This document shows, piece by piece, positions 7,792-16,700 of a stretch of DNA of 64,000 nucleotides; position 1 is the first letter of the stretch, and each line of letters starts with the position of its first letter. A program made the position numbers and the translations under genes. Below the pieces are notes generated by a model that did not search any database, was not told the DNA's origin, and was given only the letters and a program-made list of their open reading frames with translations. Source of the DNA: Bacillota bacterium (GTDB taxonomy: Bacteria; Bacillota; Ch66; Ch109); the NCBI GenBank assembly GCA_013178275.1, contig JABLWZ010000002.1, positions 124,001 through 188,000 of the forward strand, given 5' to 3'.

Positions 7792-10011
7792 ATGTCAAGA
7801 AAACTTCTAATACTAGTCGGGTTCTTGGCCGTGTTCGCGCTCTTTCCAAGGGCAGCGCCTGCTGCAACCTGGGACTACACGATTAAAAACGCGGATACGG
7901 CAACAACAATCGACGTATCTGGTACAAACGCGGTGGTGGATACCGACACCAATGAGATCAGGCTCCCGAAAGCCTCCCCACACGCAGTATCCTTTTACCC
8001 TGATGGTAGTCCCGACTTTGTTGTTACCACACCGACTAAAGTGATACACTACGCGCTCGACATCGCTACAAATACCTATAAAGAGGTCGGAGTGCTTGAA
8101 ATAAACCCACCATCCAACCCGCTTGGAGTCGTAGGAGTATCGCCTTACCCTGATGTGGTCGTATCGACGCAGACCGGGACCTACCATTATTCTTTTGCAG
8201 CCAGCATGGTTCAAAACCCGGCTCTCTCGGTTGCAGGATTGCAGGGGTGTATGTCGATAGGGGCTCGGGACATGGACGTAGCCGGACTGGTCGGCAATTC
8301 TGTGGAAGCATACAGCTTCCAGGCAGGGGCGATGGCAAGAGCCGCTTCACTTGAACCCTCTGCGGCGCTAAACAATCCCGTTGACATCATTCTCTATAGC
8401 GACCGCAAAGGGATGGCCGTTGCCGAGAACGATCGGGTGAGAGTGTTTCTTTATAACGGCAGTTCTTCGCCTGAAGCCACCTTCCTTAATATCACCGGCC
8501 AGAACGGTATAATAGCCCTCGGCGCAGCAGAAGATATGCGGACCGCGTTTATATCCGGGTCGTCTGTTTACGAATGGCAGTTGGACGCAGCCTCAGGAAC
8601 AATGAAAGACGTGCCCGTACTGGCTGTTACATCGGGATTGAAGGCACCATCGCTAGTAGCGCTGCGGCCTAACTCCTACGACCGCATTATCGGTGACGGT
8701 GACACGTTGCGGTATTACAAGTGGAATAGCTCATCCGGCCAACTAGAGTACAACGCGAGCCTTTCAGTGGCCGTTGCAGGTCTGAGTAATCTAGGGAGAT
8801 ATATCCCATCTGCAACCGCGTTGTCTTTACCTTTTGACCCGGGGGCTGACACCCCGTATGTGCGGGTGAGGGCATCGATTGATGCGCCGACAAACACCAG
8901 CATAACCTTCAGCGTGACCGCCGATTCAACTACCTGGGCGACAACCTGGCGAGTGCGCGGAACGGCGGGCGGGACCGTCTGTGAAACAACAACTGATAAC
9001 GGTACCACCTGGACGTCTATCGGGGATAGATCCCAAGTGCTTCCTACGTTCGAGAACAATCAGATATGGGTTACACTCCCAGCTGGTAGATCGGTAAGAT
9101 GGAAGGCAGTGCTGGCCACCAGTGACCCTGAAGCTACGCCCAGAATCGTAACGGTACCTGCAGGCGGAGTAGCGGTAAGGATAGATACGGACGCAGCCCC
9201 GAATGTCCCGATCATGCCCACCTATAGTTCGTGTTTTTCGGTGGCAAGCCCGGCGTTAGAATGGACGTTCTCGGACCCAGACCCTGGGGACTATCAAACC
9301 GCATACCAGGTGCAGGTTGTAAAAACCGATATGGCCCTCTTATACGACACAGACTGGGTAACATCATCTGATGAAGAATGTATCGTGCCGTCGAGTTCCG
9401 CCCCGGATACCCCAAGTCTCTTGTGGGATAGCGGGGATTACAACTTCAACTACCGTGTGCGGTGCAAAGATCGCCTCGGGCTTGAATCGTCCTGGTCAAA
9501 CTACGTGAGCTTTTGTGTTATCGCTTTTGACCGACCCAGGATAGCAGAGATCGTGTCACCCCCGGCGCAGACTTTCCTTGCAGGTACCGAGCCGGTGCTG
9601 AATTTGCCGACAACCCACATCGTAATAACCCCAGGCATGACTTCCACAGCGTTGCCCCCAGTGGGGTTGCCCAGGATAAAGGCAGGGGCTAAAGCAACTC
9701 TGTTGGTTGACAGCATAGGACCGGTCAGCAGCGTTTCGTCGGCTTTTCCGTATTTAACCACTACGTCAACGGTCTGGAACCAGGAGCAAATAGCGACAAA
9801 TGGCGTGAACGGGCGATGGCAATTTGAGTTTTCGACCGACGCCAACCTGGATGTTTGTCCATCTGGTACAGTGGTCGGGATGGATCTGGAGGGTAACGGT
9901 GCATCTGGAGCAACAGAGCTACATACCCCAGACTACTCTGATGGCGTTGCGGTTACTTCGGGCTCAATATACACCGATTGGGTTGTAGCCTTAAAAGGTC
10001 GTTCACTATAA
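7792..10011 (+). CDS. Large secreted multi-domain protein of the pilus locus
   Basis: The 739-aa protein has a clear Sec signal (MSRKLLILVGFLAVFALFPRAAPAA). Residues of about 40-330 are beta-rich with repeated YPD/DVVVST-type segments, suggesting a propeller-like fold. The middle is Thr-rich (TSITFSVTADSTTWATTWRVRG). At about 470-580 there is a fibronectin III-like unit (ALEWTFSDPDPGDYQTAYQVQVVK... RVRCKDRLGLESSWSNYVSF) with several cysteines. No family was recognised. Position at the operon end, just before a terminator, suggests a tip adhesin or surface partner of the pilus. Confidence 0.55.
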   Translation: MSRKLLILVGFLAVFALFPRAAPAATWDYTIKNADTATTIDVSGTNAVVDTDTNEIRLPKASPHAVSFYPDGSPDFVVTTPTKVIHYALDIATNTYKEVGVLEINPPSNPLGVVGVSPYPDVVVSTQTGTYHYSFAASMVQNPALSVAGLQGCMSIGARDMDVAGLVGNSVEAYSFQAGAMARAASLEPSAALNNPVDIILYSDRKGMAVAENDRVRVFLYNGSSSPEATFLNITGQNGIIALGAAEDMRTAFISGSSVYEWQLDAASGTMKDVPVLAVTSGLKAPSLVALRPNSYDRIIGDGDTLRYYKWNSSSGQLEYNASLSVAVAGLSNLGRYIPSATALSLPFDPGADTPYVRVRASIDAPTNTSITFSVTADSTTWATTWRVRGTAGGTVCETTTDNGTTWTSIGDRSQVLPTFENNQIWVTLPAGRSVRWKAVLATSDPEATPRIVTVPAGGVAVRIDTDAAPNVPIMPTYSSCFSVASPALEWTFSDPDPGDYQTAYQVQVVKTDMALLYDTDWVTSSDEECIVPSSSAPDTPSLLWDSGDYNFNYRVRCKDRLGLESSWSNYVSFCVIAFDRPRIAEIVSPPAQTFLAGTEPVLNLPTTHIVITPGMTSTALPPVGLPRIKAGAKATLLVDSIGPVSSVSSAFPYLTTTSTVWNQEQIATNGVNGRWQFEFSTDANLDVCPSGTVVGMDLEGNGASGATELHTPDYSDGVAVTSGSIYTDWVVALKGRSL

Positions 10012-10012
10012 A

Positions 10013-10041
10013 CCTCTGTCGTAATTAACGGCGGGGGTTTT
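10013..10041 (+). terminator. Terminator at the end of the pilus operon
   Basis: A 10-bp stem with several G-U pairs (CCTCTGTCGT/ACGGCGGGGG, loop AATTA) begins 2 nt after the stop at 10011 and is followed by TTTTCCCTTTTT. It separates the pilus operon from the more AT-rich paralog array. Confidence 0.65.
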
Positions 10042-10148
10042 CCCTTTTTATGAGGGGGTGGAAACGACCAATACTACCTGTAGAAAGCTGTTTTATTTTC
10101 TTTGAACTATGAGAAACGGATAAACTCTAGTATGAAAGGGAGGCTTAT

Positions 10149-11018
10149 ATGATGAATTTAAAAAAAGTTTTACTGTTGATGTTAATATCTTCGGTTTTTG
10201 CTGTTACTTTCACTATGACAGACTCGAAACAGGCATTAGCTCAAACTTATACTTACGATTGTGGTAATTATAGTAATTCTAATCGTTATATAAGATTGAG
10301 CGGTTCATTTACTTCATTCAATAGAACACATAACTACTCTTTGCCGTTGTATACAATATCTTCCCGCTATAGCAACCATCACTATTATATTGATTATATA
10401 CTCCCCGATGACGGTTCTACTTGGCAGGTGGTGGGATTCTACTATGTTGACTACTGTTATAGTATTGAAGGTATGCCAAGCTGTGAAAGTACAACATTTT
10501 TATTTGATCAGACTGTAACAACTCCTGGCACCTTTCCTTATCCAACTATTGATCAGGCCGTAAGCGCGGCAAACGCGGCCAAAGCTAGCGCAGAACAGGT
10601 AGCAGACGATACAAATGATATCAGAAATAATTTATTGTCAATCTCCGGAGGAATTGTCCAAGACGCTAACGGGACCGTCTTGCAAGCTGCGCGTGAGGCA
10701 AAAGATCGAGCGGATCAGATTTATAATTTAGTGTCCAACACAAAAGTTTCAATACCTCCTCAAATAATAAATACTCAAGGGGTAGGCGGTGCAACATGTA
10801 CAAGTAGTACATCATACTCATTAATAGTAACTTCTTATCCTGAATCTGGAGTCGTATACAATGCGACATTACTCGGACCTTCAACGGGGGACATCTCTAT
10901 TGTGGGTAACATAATTACGTTTAGCAACCTGACTGATCCGGGTGCATATACCGCGACTATCACTGCAACAAATGATGGTGGGACTTCGTCAAATATATTT
11001 AATTTTTTCAAAGTGTAA
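10149..11018 (+). CDS. Secreted modular protein, paralog 1
   Basis: The 289-aa protein has a Sec signal ending near ALAQ. An N-terminal beta domain (about 33-135) contains DYILPDDGSTWQVVG, shared with paralog 2. An Ala-rich helical linker (AVSAANAAKASAEQVADDTNDI) and a C-terminal domain follow: QGVGGATCTSSTSY... GAYTATITATNDGG... FFKV at the very end. Here only the first of the two C-terminal-domain cysteines is present (LLGPSTG replaces C.GPSSP). The function is unknown; probably a pilus-displayed or released binding module. Codons are more AT-rich than in the pilus genes. Confidence 0.7.
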   Translation: MMNLKKVLLLMLISSVFAVTFTMTDSKQALAQTYTYDCGNYSNSNRYIRLSGSFTSFNRTHNYSLPLYTISSRYSNHHYYIDYILPDDGSTWQVVGFYYVDYCYSIEGMPSCESTTFLFDQTVTTPGTFPYPTIDQAVSAANAAKASAEQVADDTNDIRNNLLSISGGIVQDANGTVLQAAREAKDRADQIYNLVSNTKVSIPPQIINTQGVGGATCTSSTSYSLIVTSYPESGVVYNATLLGPSTGDISIVGNIITFSNLTDPGAYTATITATNDGGTSSNIFNFFKV

Positions 11019-11039
11019 CCTTGATGAATGCCCACTTTG

Positions 11040-11155
11040 TTATTACTCCGGCAATTAAATATTTGAATAATACCAGCTTGCATGATGGCTATTACCAGGA
11101 TATTCCAATATATTGCATGCCGATGGTTTTACATGTTTAATTGCCGGAGTAATAA
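11040..11155. repeat. Perfect 20-bp inverted repeat flanking 76 bp: candidate invertible segment
   Basis: Left arm at 11040-11059 (TTATTACTCCGGCAATTAAA) and right arm at 11136-11155 are exact reverse complements. The inner 76 bp carries two related direct repeats (TTGCATGATGG and TTGCATGCCGATGG). A promoter-like pair straddles the right arm boundary. The SD of paralog 2 follows immediately after the right arm. The layout is that of invertible promoter switches; a transcribed hairpin or a small mobile insertion are alternatives. Confidence 0.7.
11113..11141 (+). promoter_or_regulatory. Candidate promoter of paralog 2, -10 inside the right repeat arm
   Basis: TTGCAT at 11113-11118, 17-nt spacer, TTTAAT at 11136-11141. 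Transcription would begin near 11148, just before SD GAGGAGG and the ATG at 11170. Inversion would leave the -35 pointing the other way, paired with the equivalent -10 in the left arm. Confidence 0.45.
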
Positions 11156-11169
11156 GAGGAGGAATCTCT

Positions 11170-12030
11170 ATGAAAACACTATTTAAAAAGATGGCTTTGG
11201 GAACAACATTTGTAGGAATTTTTGTATTGATAAGTGCAATCCCGGTATTCGGAGCCACCTTTACCTACACCATAGGGTCTTTTCAAACATCTGGTAATAG
11301 CGTTAGCCCTATTTCTGCGGTTGGATATAACAAGACACATGGATTCACAATGTCGTTGCCATGCTCAGTCAGGTTCTCTGGTAGCGGTAGCAGACCTGCG
11401 TATTTTGATTATACATTGCCCGATGATGGGTCGACTTGGGTCGTTACAGGGACGTGGGCCGTCTGCACGAACTATAGCGATGGTATTGGTGCTATGCAAC
11501 CTACATACATAGGCTATGGAAGTTTCACTGAAACCAAGACCACTACTGGAACATTTACTGGCGTGTCTATCCAACAGGCTGTTTCAGCAGCACAACAAGC
11601 TAAGACTAGTGCAGATGAAGCTGTAGAAAATACAAATATCATCATAGATGATCTTCTATCTGAAAGCGGGAATTTGGTACAGGATTCGGAAGGTACGGCC
11701 ATTGAGGGTATCAGAAACCTTCAATCTACGGTCAACAACATCAGTAATAATATTAGCAATAACATTGTCCCAAATATTGATAGTATAAATGGTGTAAATG
11801 GAGCGACATGCACCACCGGTAACGAGTTCACACTAGTTATATCGGCTAATCCCAGTTCAGATGTTACCTACCGGGTGCAGTGTGGTTCGTTCGACTCTGG
11901 GTGGGTAACTGGCAATACAATTACTATCACGGACCTATCCGTTACTGGCGCTTATCAGGCTTTATGTCAGGTTAAACATGATAGTTCTGGTATGACTGCT
12001 CAGAAGGATTTCACGTTTTTTAAGATATAA
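11170..12030 (+). CDS. Secreted modular protein, paralog 2
   Basis: The 286-aa protein starts at ATG 11170 after SD GAGGAGGAATCTCT; the track start at 11113 lies inside the inverted-repeat segment. A signal peptide ends near VFGA. The N-terminal beta domain (FDYTLPDDGSTWVVTGTW) matches paralog 1. A helical linker (AVSAAQQAKTSADEAVENTN) leads to an Asn-rich heptad stretch and the C-terminal domain (VNGATCTTGNEFTLVIS... VQCGSF... FFKI). Both conserved cysteines are present. It is the gene directly downstream of the candidate switch. Confidence 0.7.
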   Translation: MKTLFKKMALGTTFVGIFVLISAIPVFGATFTYTIGSFQTSGNSVSPISAVGYNKTHGFTMSLPCSVRFSGSGSRPAYFDYTLPDDGSTWVVTGTWAVCTNYSDGIGAMQPTYIGYGSFTETKTTTGTFTGVSIQQAVSAAQQAKTSADEAVENTNIIIDDLLSESGNLVQDSEGTAIEGIRNLQSTVNNISNNISNNIVPNIDSINGVNGATCTTGNEFTLVISANPSSDVTYRVQCGSFDSGWVTGNTITITDLSVTGAYQALCQVKHDSSGMTAQKDFTFFKI

Positions 12031-12075
12031 AACGGAGAACACGCGCGTTACTAAAAAGTAAGGAGGTCGAAAGTC

Positions 12076-13071
12076 TTGGCTAAAACCATGATTAATAAGG
12101 TAATCCTCTTAATATTGACTCTTGTTGCTGCTCTATTTATGAATACTCTTGCAGCTTATGCATGGGTTCCGGCTGGGAACGTATCAAAAAGCTTCCCTGT
12201 AGGCTGCACAATTAAGATTAATTCGCAAGGTAAAACCAACTATAATCCTGATAACTCAATCATACTTCAGCCTACTTTGTCTGCGTACAGAATAAATTCT
12301 GATCCTACTGTAACTGCTAATCCCACAGTAACATTTCCGACTACATCTTGTAGCTCAACCGGCACGTATATCATTAGAATTTTTGCTCGGTATTCTGATG
12401 GCTCTAGCGACACAACTCTTTGGACATTCGACCTGAACAACTCATCAGTACACAATGAACATTCCTACGGGAATCAATCAGTAACCATCCCAAGACTTAA
12501 AGGGACAAGCCAGTTGGAGTGGTATTCGATTGATGATGTAAACAGCAGTCAACTGAGCTTCTACAATCGAAGCGACACTGCTACAGGTTCCTTCAGACCG
12601 AATGTAACTAGTTCTTTTAAACAGGCCAGCAATACAGCCGATCAGGAAAGTGTGGATGATATTAAGGTAAATGTAGCCGAAGCGAGGGATGCTGCCAATA
12701 GTGCGAAAGAAAGCGCTGAAGCTGTCATTGAAAATGTTTACGACTCAACTGAAAACAAATCAGTATTAGATTATGTTAAGGAAATTAAGAACTCTCAAGA
12801 CCCCCACCAGTTCGTAATGATTAATAAGATCCAAGGCTTAGGGGGTGCTACCTGTACTTCGTCCGGTAGTTTTGTTTTATTGGTCAATACGACACCAAAA
12901 GACGTTGATATGTCGGTCCGTTGTGAAGGGCCTAGCTCACCTACGATTGCTGTAGATGGGAATAAAATAACATTTAATGGATTAACAGAAAGTGGAGCCT
13001 ATACCGCGACTGCAACGGCAACGAGAGGGGTAACATCTGCAGAAAGTAGTTTTACATTTTTTAAAATCTAA
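12076..13071 (+). CDS. Secreted modular protein, paralog 3
   Basis: The 331-aa protein starts at TTG after SD AAGGAGGTCGAAAGTC. A signal peptide ends near AYAW. Its N-terminal domain (about 35-190: VSKSFPVGCTIKIN... STLWTFDLNNSSVHNEHSYGNQSVTIPRLKG) is unlike the other four, while the linker (NVAEARDAANSAKESAEAVIENVYDSTENKSVLDYVKEI) and the C-terminal domain (QGLGGATCTSSGSF... RCEGPSSPTIAVDGNKITFNGLTESGAYTATATA... FFKI) are shared. This shows modular exchange of the front domain. Confidence 0.7.
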   Translation: MAKTMINKVILLILTLVAALFMNTLAAYAWVPAGNVSKSFPVGCTIKINSQGKTNYNPDNSIILQPTLSAYRINSDPTVTANPTVTFPTTSCSSTGTYIIRIFARYSDGSSDTTLWTFDLNNSSVHNEHSYGNQSVTIPRLKGTSQLEWYSIDDVNSSQLSFYNRSDTATGSFRPNVTSSFKQASNTADQESVDDIKVNVAEARDAANSAKESAEAVIENVYDSTENKSVLDYVKEIKNSQDPHQFVMINKIQGLGGATCTSSGSFVLLVNTTPKDVDMSVRCEGPSSPTIAVDGNKITFNGLTESGAYTATATATRGVTSAESSFTFFKI

Positions 13072-13158
13072 AATTTTTTAATGAAAAGAAAGGTAGGGGG
13101 AAATCCCTATGCAACATACTATGATTTATCCCTAGCGAATAAAAGGGGGGGAATTTCA

Positions 13159-14079
13159 GTGTTAAAGAAATTGTTCCTGGTATTGATGTGCTGCCTGATG
13201 GTTATATCGTTTAATGCCGGAATAGCTAATGCAGCAGGTATTCCAGTCTTTCAATTTTCAGCAACTTCTCTTGGTTCTGGAAGTCTATACATAAGATATA
13301 ACGATTATGAGTGGTCCGCGTATGTACCGCCCCCAGATCAGGAGGGCATAGGGTATACTTATTATTACAAGATTCTATATACAATGCCCGAGACATATTT
13401 AAACACTGGATACTATATTGCGGCCTACAGTATTTATTCTAGTGGGGATGGGAGTACTACTACTACCTATACTGGGGTCTTGATTCAAGGTCGCGATTCG
13501 GCGACCGGGGCGTGGAGAAACATTCAAAGCTACAGTTTTGGTCGCAATGGCAACACCACTCTTACCAAGACTTTGACAACTACAGAAATGTGTAAGCAAC
13601 TAAGAATAGTTGGATATGTTGATGGCGTAAACAACGTTTATGGCAGAGTTACTGGAACTTTAAATAGTATTGATGTATCTCTTTTGTCAGCGGACCAAGA
13701 TACTGTCCAGGAGGCAAAAAACGCTGCGCTAAACGCTTATGAGGCATGTTACGATTCCGTAGCGGATAAAACCGTAGTTGACTATGTTAAAGAGATCAGG
13801 CAATCCGTTCAACCTGATGTTGAAATTAATAAAGTTCAAGGTCTGGGGGGCGCTACTTGCACCTCATCAACCTCATATACTCTTGTGGTTTCGGTAAGTC
13901 CCTCAACAGGGGCAACCCTAACCGCAACTTGCTCCGGCCCTAGTTCCCCATCAATTAGCATTAGCGGGAATAGAGTTACTTTTAATGGATTATCTGCTCA
14001 GGGAGCTTATACAGCGAATATAGTCGCTACCTTCGGCAGCACATCAACACAATATAGTAATGTCTTTTTTAAAGTGTAA
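13159..14079 (+). CDS. Secreted modular protein, paralog 4
   Basis: The 306-aa protein starts at GTG 13159 after SD GGGGGGAATTTCA; the track start 26 codons upstream lacks an SD and would bury the signal peptide (LFLVLMCCLMVISFNAGIANA). The N-terminal domain is shared with paralog 5 and contains GVLIQGRDSATGAWRNIQSYSF... KQLRIVGY, reminiscent of discoidin-like carbohydrate-binding folds. The linker (YDSVADKTVVDYVKEI) and C-terminal domain (QGLGGATCTSSTSY... TATCSGPSSPSISISGNRVTF... FFKV) follow. Confidence 0.7.
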   Translation: MLKKLFLVLMCCLMVISFNAGIANAAGIPVFQFSATSLGSGSLYIRYNDYEWSAYVPPPDQEGIGYTYYYKILYTMPETYLNTGYYIAAYSIYSSGDGSTTTTYTGVLIQGRDSATGAWRNIQSYSFGRNGNTTLTKTLTTTEMCKQLRIVGYVDGVNNVYGRVTGTLNSIDVSLLSADQDTVQEAKNAALNAYEACYDSVADKTVVDYVKEIRQSVQPDVEINKVQGLGGATCTSSTSYTLVVSVSPSTGATLTATCSGPSSPSISISGNRVTFNGLSAQGAYTANIVATFGSTSTQYSNVFFKV

Positions 14080-14121
14080 TTTGATTCGAACAGGTACCTT
14101 TTTGGAATGGAGGGAACCTCA

Positions 14122-15075
14122 ATGTTAAAGAAAACACTTCTAATCCTGCTGTGCTGCCTGATGGTTTTGACATATAATGTCGAGGTGGTTAATACAGCAG
14201 GTGTGCCGGTATTCCAGTGTACGGTTAGCCCGGCTACAACTATTAGTACGACACATGCGTCTCCTACAAGTTACGATTGGACAACCACAACCCCTGCTTG
14301 TAGCGATGAAGGAGGATGCATTAACTATTATCAATACTATAAAGTATTGCTCATATCATCGAATTACTTTAGCACAGACTACTATATAACATCTTACAAC
14401 CTTACTGTCACAGCATTAAGAAACAGTACAACGTCGTGGGTAGCCATAACAATACAGGGCCGCAACAGCGCGAATGACACATGGGTCGACATTGATACAG
14501 TAAGTCTTAACAGTGGCCAATCTACTACTATAAACAGAGATCTAAGGATGACTAAACAAATCAGAATTATTGGCGTTGGTGGTGATAAGTGGATAAATTC
14601 TGGCGGAGGACGCTTTTCAGGAACATTTAATAGTTATGCGCTTAGTCTTGTCTCCGCAGATCAGAATACAGTAGAACTTGCCCGACAAGCCGCAGTAAAC
14701 GCGAGTGTTAGTGCTCAAAATGCGTATACCGCTGTTTACGACGATGTAGCCGATAAGTCGGTTATAGATTACGTGAAGGCGATAGAGCAAAAGGTTAACA
14801 ATGCAAGTTCGAATGTAAGTATTACGAAAGTACAGGGCCAGGGTGGAGCGACATGCACCTCAACCAGCTCCTTTACTGCCGTTGTGTCTGTAAGCCCTGA
14901 AACGGGGGCAACCTTAACAGCAACCTGCACCGGTCCTAGTTCACCATCTGTAGTCGTTTCCGGGAACAAAGTAACTTTTAGCGGGTTAAATAGCCCAGGA
15001 GCCTACACCGCGACTATTAGAGCAACGATCGGTACCACAACTTCTTCTTACAGCCATACATTCTTCCGAATATAG
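14122..15075 (+). CDS. Secreted modular protein, paralog 5
   Basis: The 317-aa protein uses ATG 14122 after SD GGAGGGAAC. Signal peptide: TLLILLCCLMVLTYNVEVVNTAG. The N-terminal domain (AITIQGRNSANDTWVDIDTVSL... KQIRIIGVGG) matches paralog 4. The linker (SAQNAYTAVYDDVADKSVIDYVKAI) and the C-terminal domain (QGQGGATCTSTSSFTAVVSVSPETGATLTATCTGPSSPS... FFRI) are the most similar to paralog 4, so these two are the most recent duplicates. A strong terminator follows, ending the array. Confidence 0.7.
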   Translation: MLKKTLLILLCCLMVLTYNVEVVNTAGVPVFQCTVSPATTISTTHASPTSYDWTTTTPACSDEGGCINYYQYYKVLLISSNYFSTDYYITSYNLTVTALRNSTTSWVAITIQGRNSANDTWVDIDTVSLNSGQSTTINRDLRMTKQIRIIGVGGDKWINSGGGRFSGTFNSYALSLVSADQNTVELARQAAVNASVSAQNAYTAVYDDVADKSVIDYVKAIEQKVNNASSNVSITKVQGQGGATCTSTSSFTAVVSVSPETGATLTATCTGPSSPSVVVSGNKVTFSGLNSPGAYTATIRATIGTTTSSYSHTFFRI

Positions 15076-15090
15076 AACGCTAATAGCTTT

Positions 15091-15124
15091 GCCCCCGCCT
15101 GATTCGTTGGGCGGGGGTTTCTTA
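15091..15124 (+). terminator. Terminator after the paralog array
   Basis: A strong GC stem (GCCCCCGCC / GGGCGGGGG) with a loop around TGATTCGTT is followed by TTTCTTATTT. It lies 16 nt after the stop of paralog 5. Confidence 0.85.
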
Positions 15125-15158
15125 TTTATAGAAAGGAAAAATCGATCGGAGTGATTTT

Positions 15159-15731
15159 ATGAATAATCGTTTTTCTACTGTTTTCATCCTACTCATGCTC
15201 AGTTTGTTAACTGGCTCTATTTATAGCGACCATCCATCAGCCAGGATACCGATACTCATTATCGGCGTTCTATTAATTATTGGTGGAGCTGTCTGTGTGG
15301 TTTACAGAACGATCTTAAACCAAAAGGAGATTGATCAAATTCCTATCGGCCCCCTATTACCGAGGCAGTATTCGATGGATGGGGGCAGCGCCCTGGTTCT
15401 ATGGACGGAAGAAACTGAAAAGATTTTTACAGAGGTTGGTGAGCTTCACTCTGAAGATGTTTTCTGTCCCTGCATGTGCGATGGCTGCTCCTTCTGGGAA
15501 ATAAACAGAGACGTTCTCAAAGATTGTCGGTTTTCGCCATTGTCGCCTTCTTTCACCTACGAGCTTCAAAACCCTGCGGACATCTTCGTGAAGAGGGTGA
15601 CGGGTAAAAATTTGTCCGTGTTTTTGGAGGCCCTTTCTAAGCAAGATTATATGGAATTGCCAGTGGAGGAATTACGGCACCAGGCAGAAGGTTGGCAGCA
15701 GAACCACCTGATAACTGAGATCTATTGTTAA
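15159..15731 (+). CDS. Unknown membrane protein with Cys-rich motif
   Basis: The 190-aa protein has two transmembrane helices near the N-terminus (STVFILLMLSLLTGSIY and IPILIIGVLLIIGGAVCVVY), then about 130 cytoplasmic or extracytoplasmic residues. A cluster FCPCMCDGCSFWE near residue 107 could bind metal. No family is recognised. It sits between the paralog array and the partition genes, about 40 nt before the next gene, and may belong to the same mobile region. Confidence 0.55.
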   Translation: MNNRFSTVFILLMLSLLTGSIYSDHPSARIPILIIGVLLIIGGAVCVVYRTILNQKEIDQIPIGPLLPRQYSMDGGSALVLWTEETEKIFTEVGELHSEDVFCPCMCDGCSFWEINRDVLKDCRFSPLSPSFTYELQNPADIFVKRVTGKNLSVFLEALSKQDYMELPVEELRHQAEGWQQNHLITEIYC

Positions 15732-15772
15732 AAACGAAAGCGGGGTGATCGGCTATTTCTAAGAAGAGCATT

Positions 15773-16513
15773 ATGAGAATTTCGGTTGCGCTACTGAGTC
15801 TTTGTGTCGCGCTGGGTGCTTGTTGGTATGGGTTTTATAGCCACTTCCAATCATTGGCGTCAGATTATATAAAACTGATCGTGGGCGGGTACAAAGAGGG
15901 AGCGGTTTCTATGTCTACAGGCAAGGCAGCCTTCATAGCCAATGGGATAAACCCTGGCAGCAGCGCCTCCATACAAGCCATAGATAGTTCTGTTAAAGCA
16001 TACAGCCTAAACTACGCAGTAGTAACCGTAACCCCCGAGGTGCGCCTTCGGAATGGGTCAACAGATATCGGATGGTATCAAGTAGAATTCAAAAGACTTC
16101 CCTTTGGGGGGATCGGAGATTTTACGAGTAACCCTTGTGGGAAATGGGTAGTGACAGACATAAGAGAATCCGAACCTCCTATCAACGGCTCATCGTTTTT
16201 TTGTCCCGACATAACCCCAGGGGTCACCCAGGTATTTAACAACTACGTCAGCGCATTGGCCAAAGGGGATATCCAGGCTTCGGCTACATATCTCGCTGGG
16301 CAAGCACGAAAGAGCCAGGAAGCCAATGCGTCCATATTAAAGAACGGCCCTTTATTCAAATCTATGAGCAATCTTGAACTGAAACCGTTATGGGGCAGCG
16401 GGAACCTGGTGGCCAGCCGGGCCAGTTACGAGATAGACGGGCAAAGCGTTGAAGCCACTGTTGTATTCGTACATCTTTCAACTGGGGAATGGAAAATCGC
16501 TTCAATCAAATAA
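15773..16513 (+). CDS. Unknown exported/anchored protein
   Basis: The 246-aa protein has an N-terminal hydrophobic segment (ISVALLSLCVALGACWYGF), which could be a signal anchor or, through LGAC, a lipoprotein signal. The rest is a soluble domain containing two copies of an NTF2-like pattern (IKLIVGGYKEGAVSMSTGKAAF... and FNNYVSALAKGDIQASATYLAG), suggesting VirB8/TcpC-type NTF2 folds found in conjugation and secretion systems. That comparison is weak. No clear SD precedes ATG 15773. Confidence 0.5.
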   Translation: MRISVALLSLCVALGACWYGFYSHFQSLASDYIKLIVGGYKEGAVSMSTGKAAFIANGINPGSSASIQAIDSSVKAYSLNYAVVTVTPEVRLRNGSTDIGWYQVEFKRLPFGGIGDFTSNPCGKWVVTDIRESEPPINGSSFFCPDITPGVTQVFNNYVSALAKGDIQASATYLAGQARKSQEANASILKNGPLFKSMSNLELKPLWGSGNLVASRASYEIDGQSVEATVVFVHLSTGEWKIASIK

Positions 16514-16537
16514 TTCAGCAATGATTGTTGAAAGGAG

Positions 16538-16663
16538 GTGTCTGGAATCGGCCTGACGATAGTTCTTATAGGGAAGGATGACGAGGTAATAGAAGAGATC
16601 TCCGTTCTTTTCAGGGAAGAAGAATCCCTAGATATAAAGAGCACCAAAAAGTCGGTAGCATAA
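16538..16663 (+). CDS. Small ORF before parM-like gene
   Basis: A 41-codon frame runs from GTG 16538 to TAA 16661: VSGIGLTIVLIGKDDEVIEEISVLFREEE... KKSVA. An unusually good SD (AAAGGAGGTG) overlaps or just precedes it; if the GTG is part of the SD, the real start may be the CTG or ATC a few codons later. The peptide has a hydrophobic start and a charged body. It lies 24 nt after the previous gene and 37 nt before parM. No family known. Confidence 0.4.
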   Translation: MSGIGLTIVLIGKDDEVIEEISVLFREEESLDIKSTKKSVA

Positions 16664-16700
16664 ATTGATATTATTAAAACACGTGCAAAGGAGGAATTGT

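Noticed and set aside
11113-11169. Upstream start of paralog 2 (19 extra residues)
   Set aside because: It lies in the inverted-repeat segment, has no SD and would precede a complete signal peptide that starts at ATG 11170.
13085-13158. Short GGGGAAATCCC stem between paralogs 3 and 4 as a second invertible switch
   Set aside because: Arms are only about 5 bp and there is no promoter pair; it does not resemble the 20-bp repeat at 11040.
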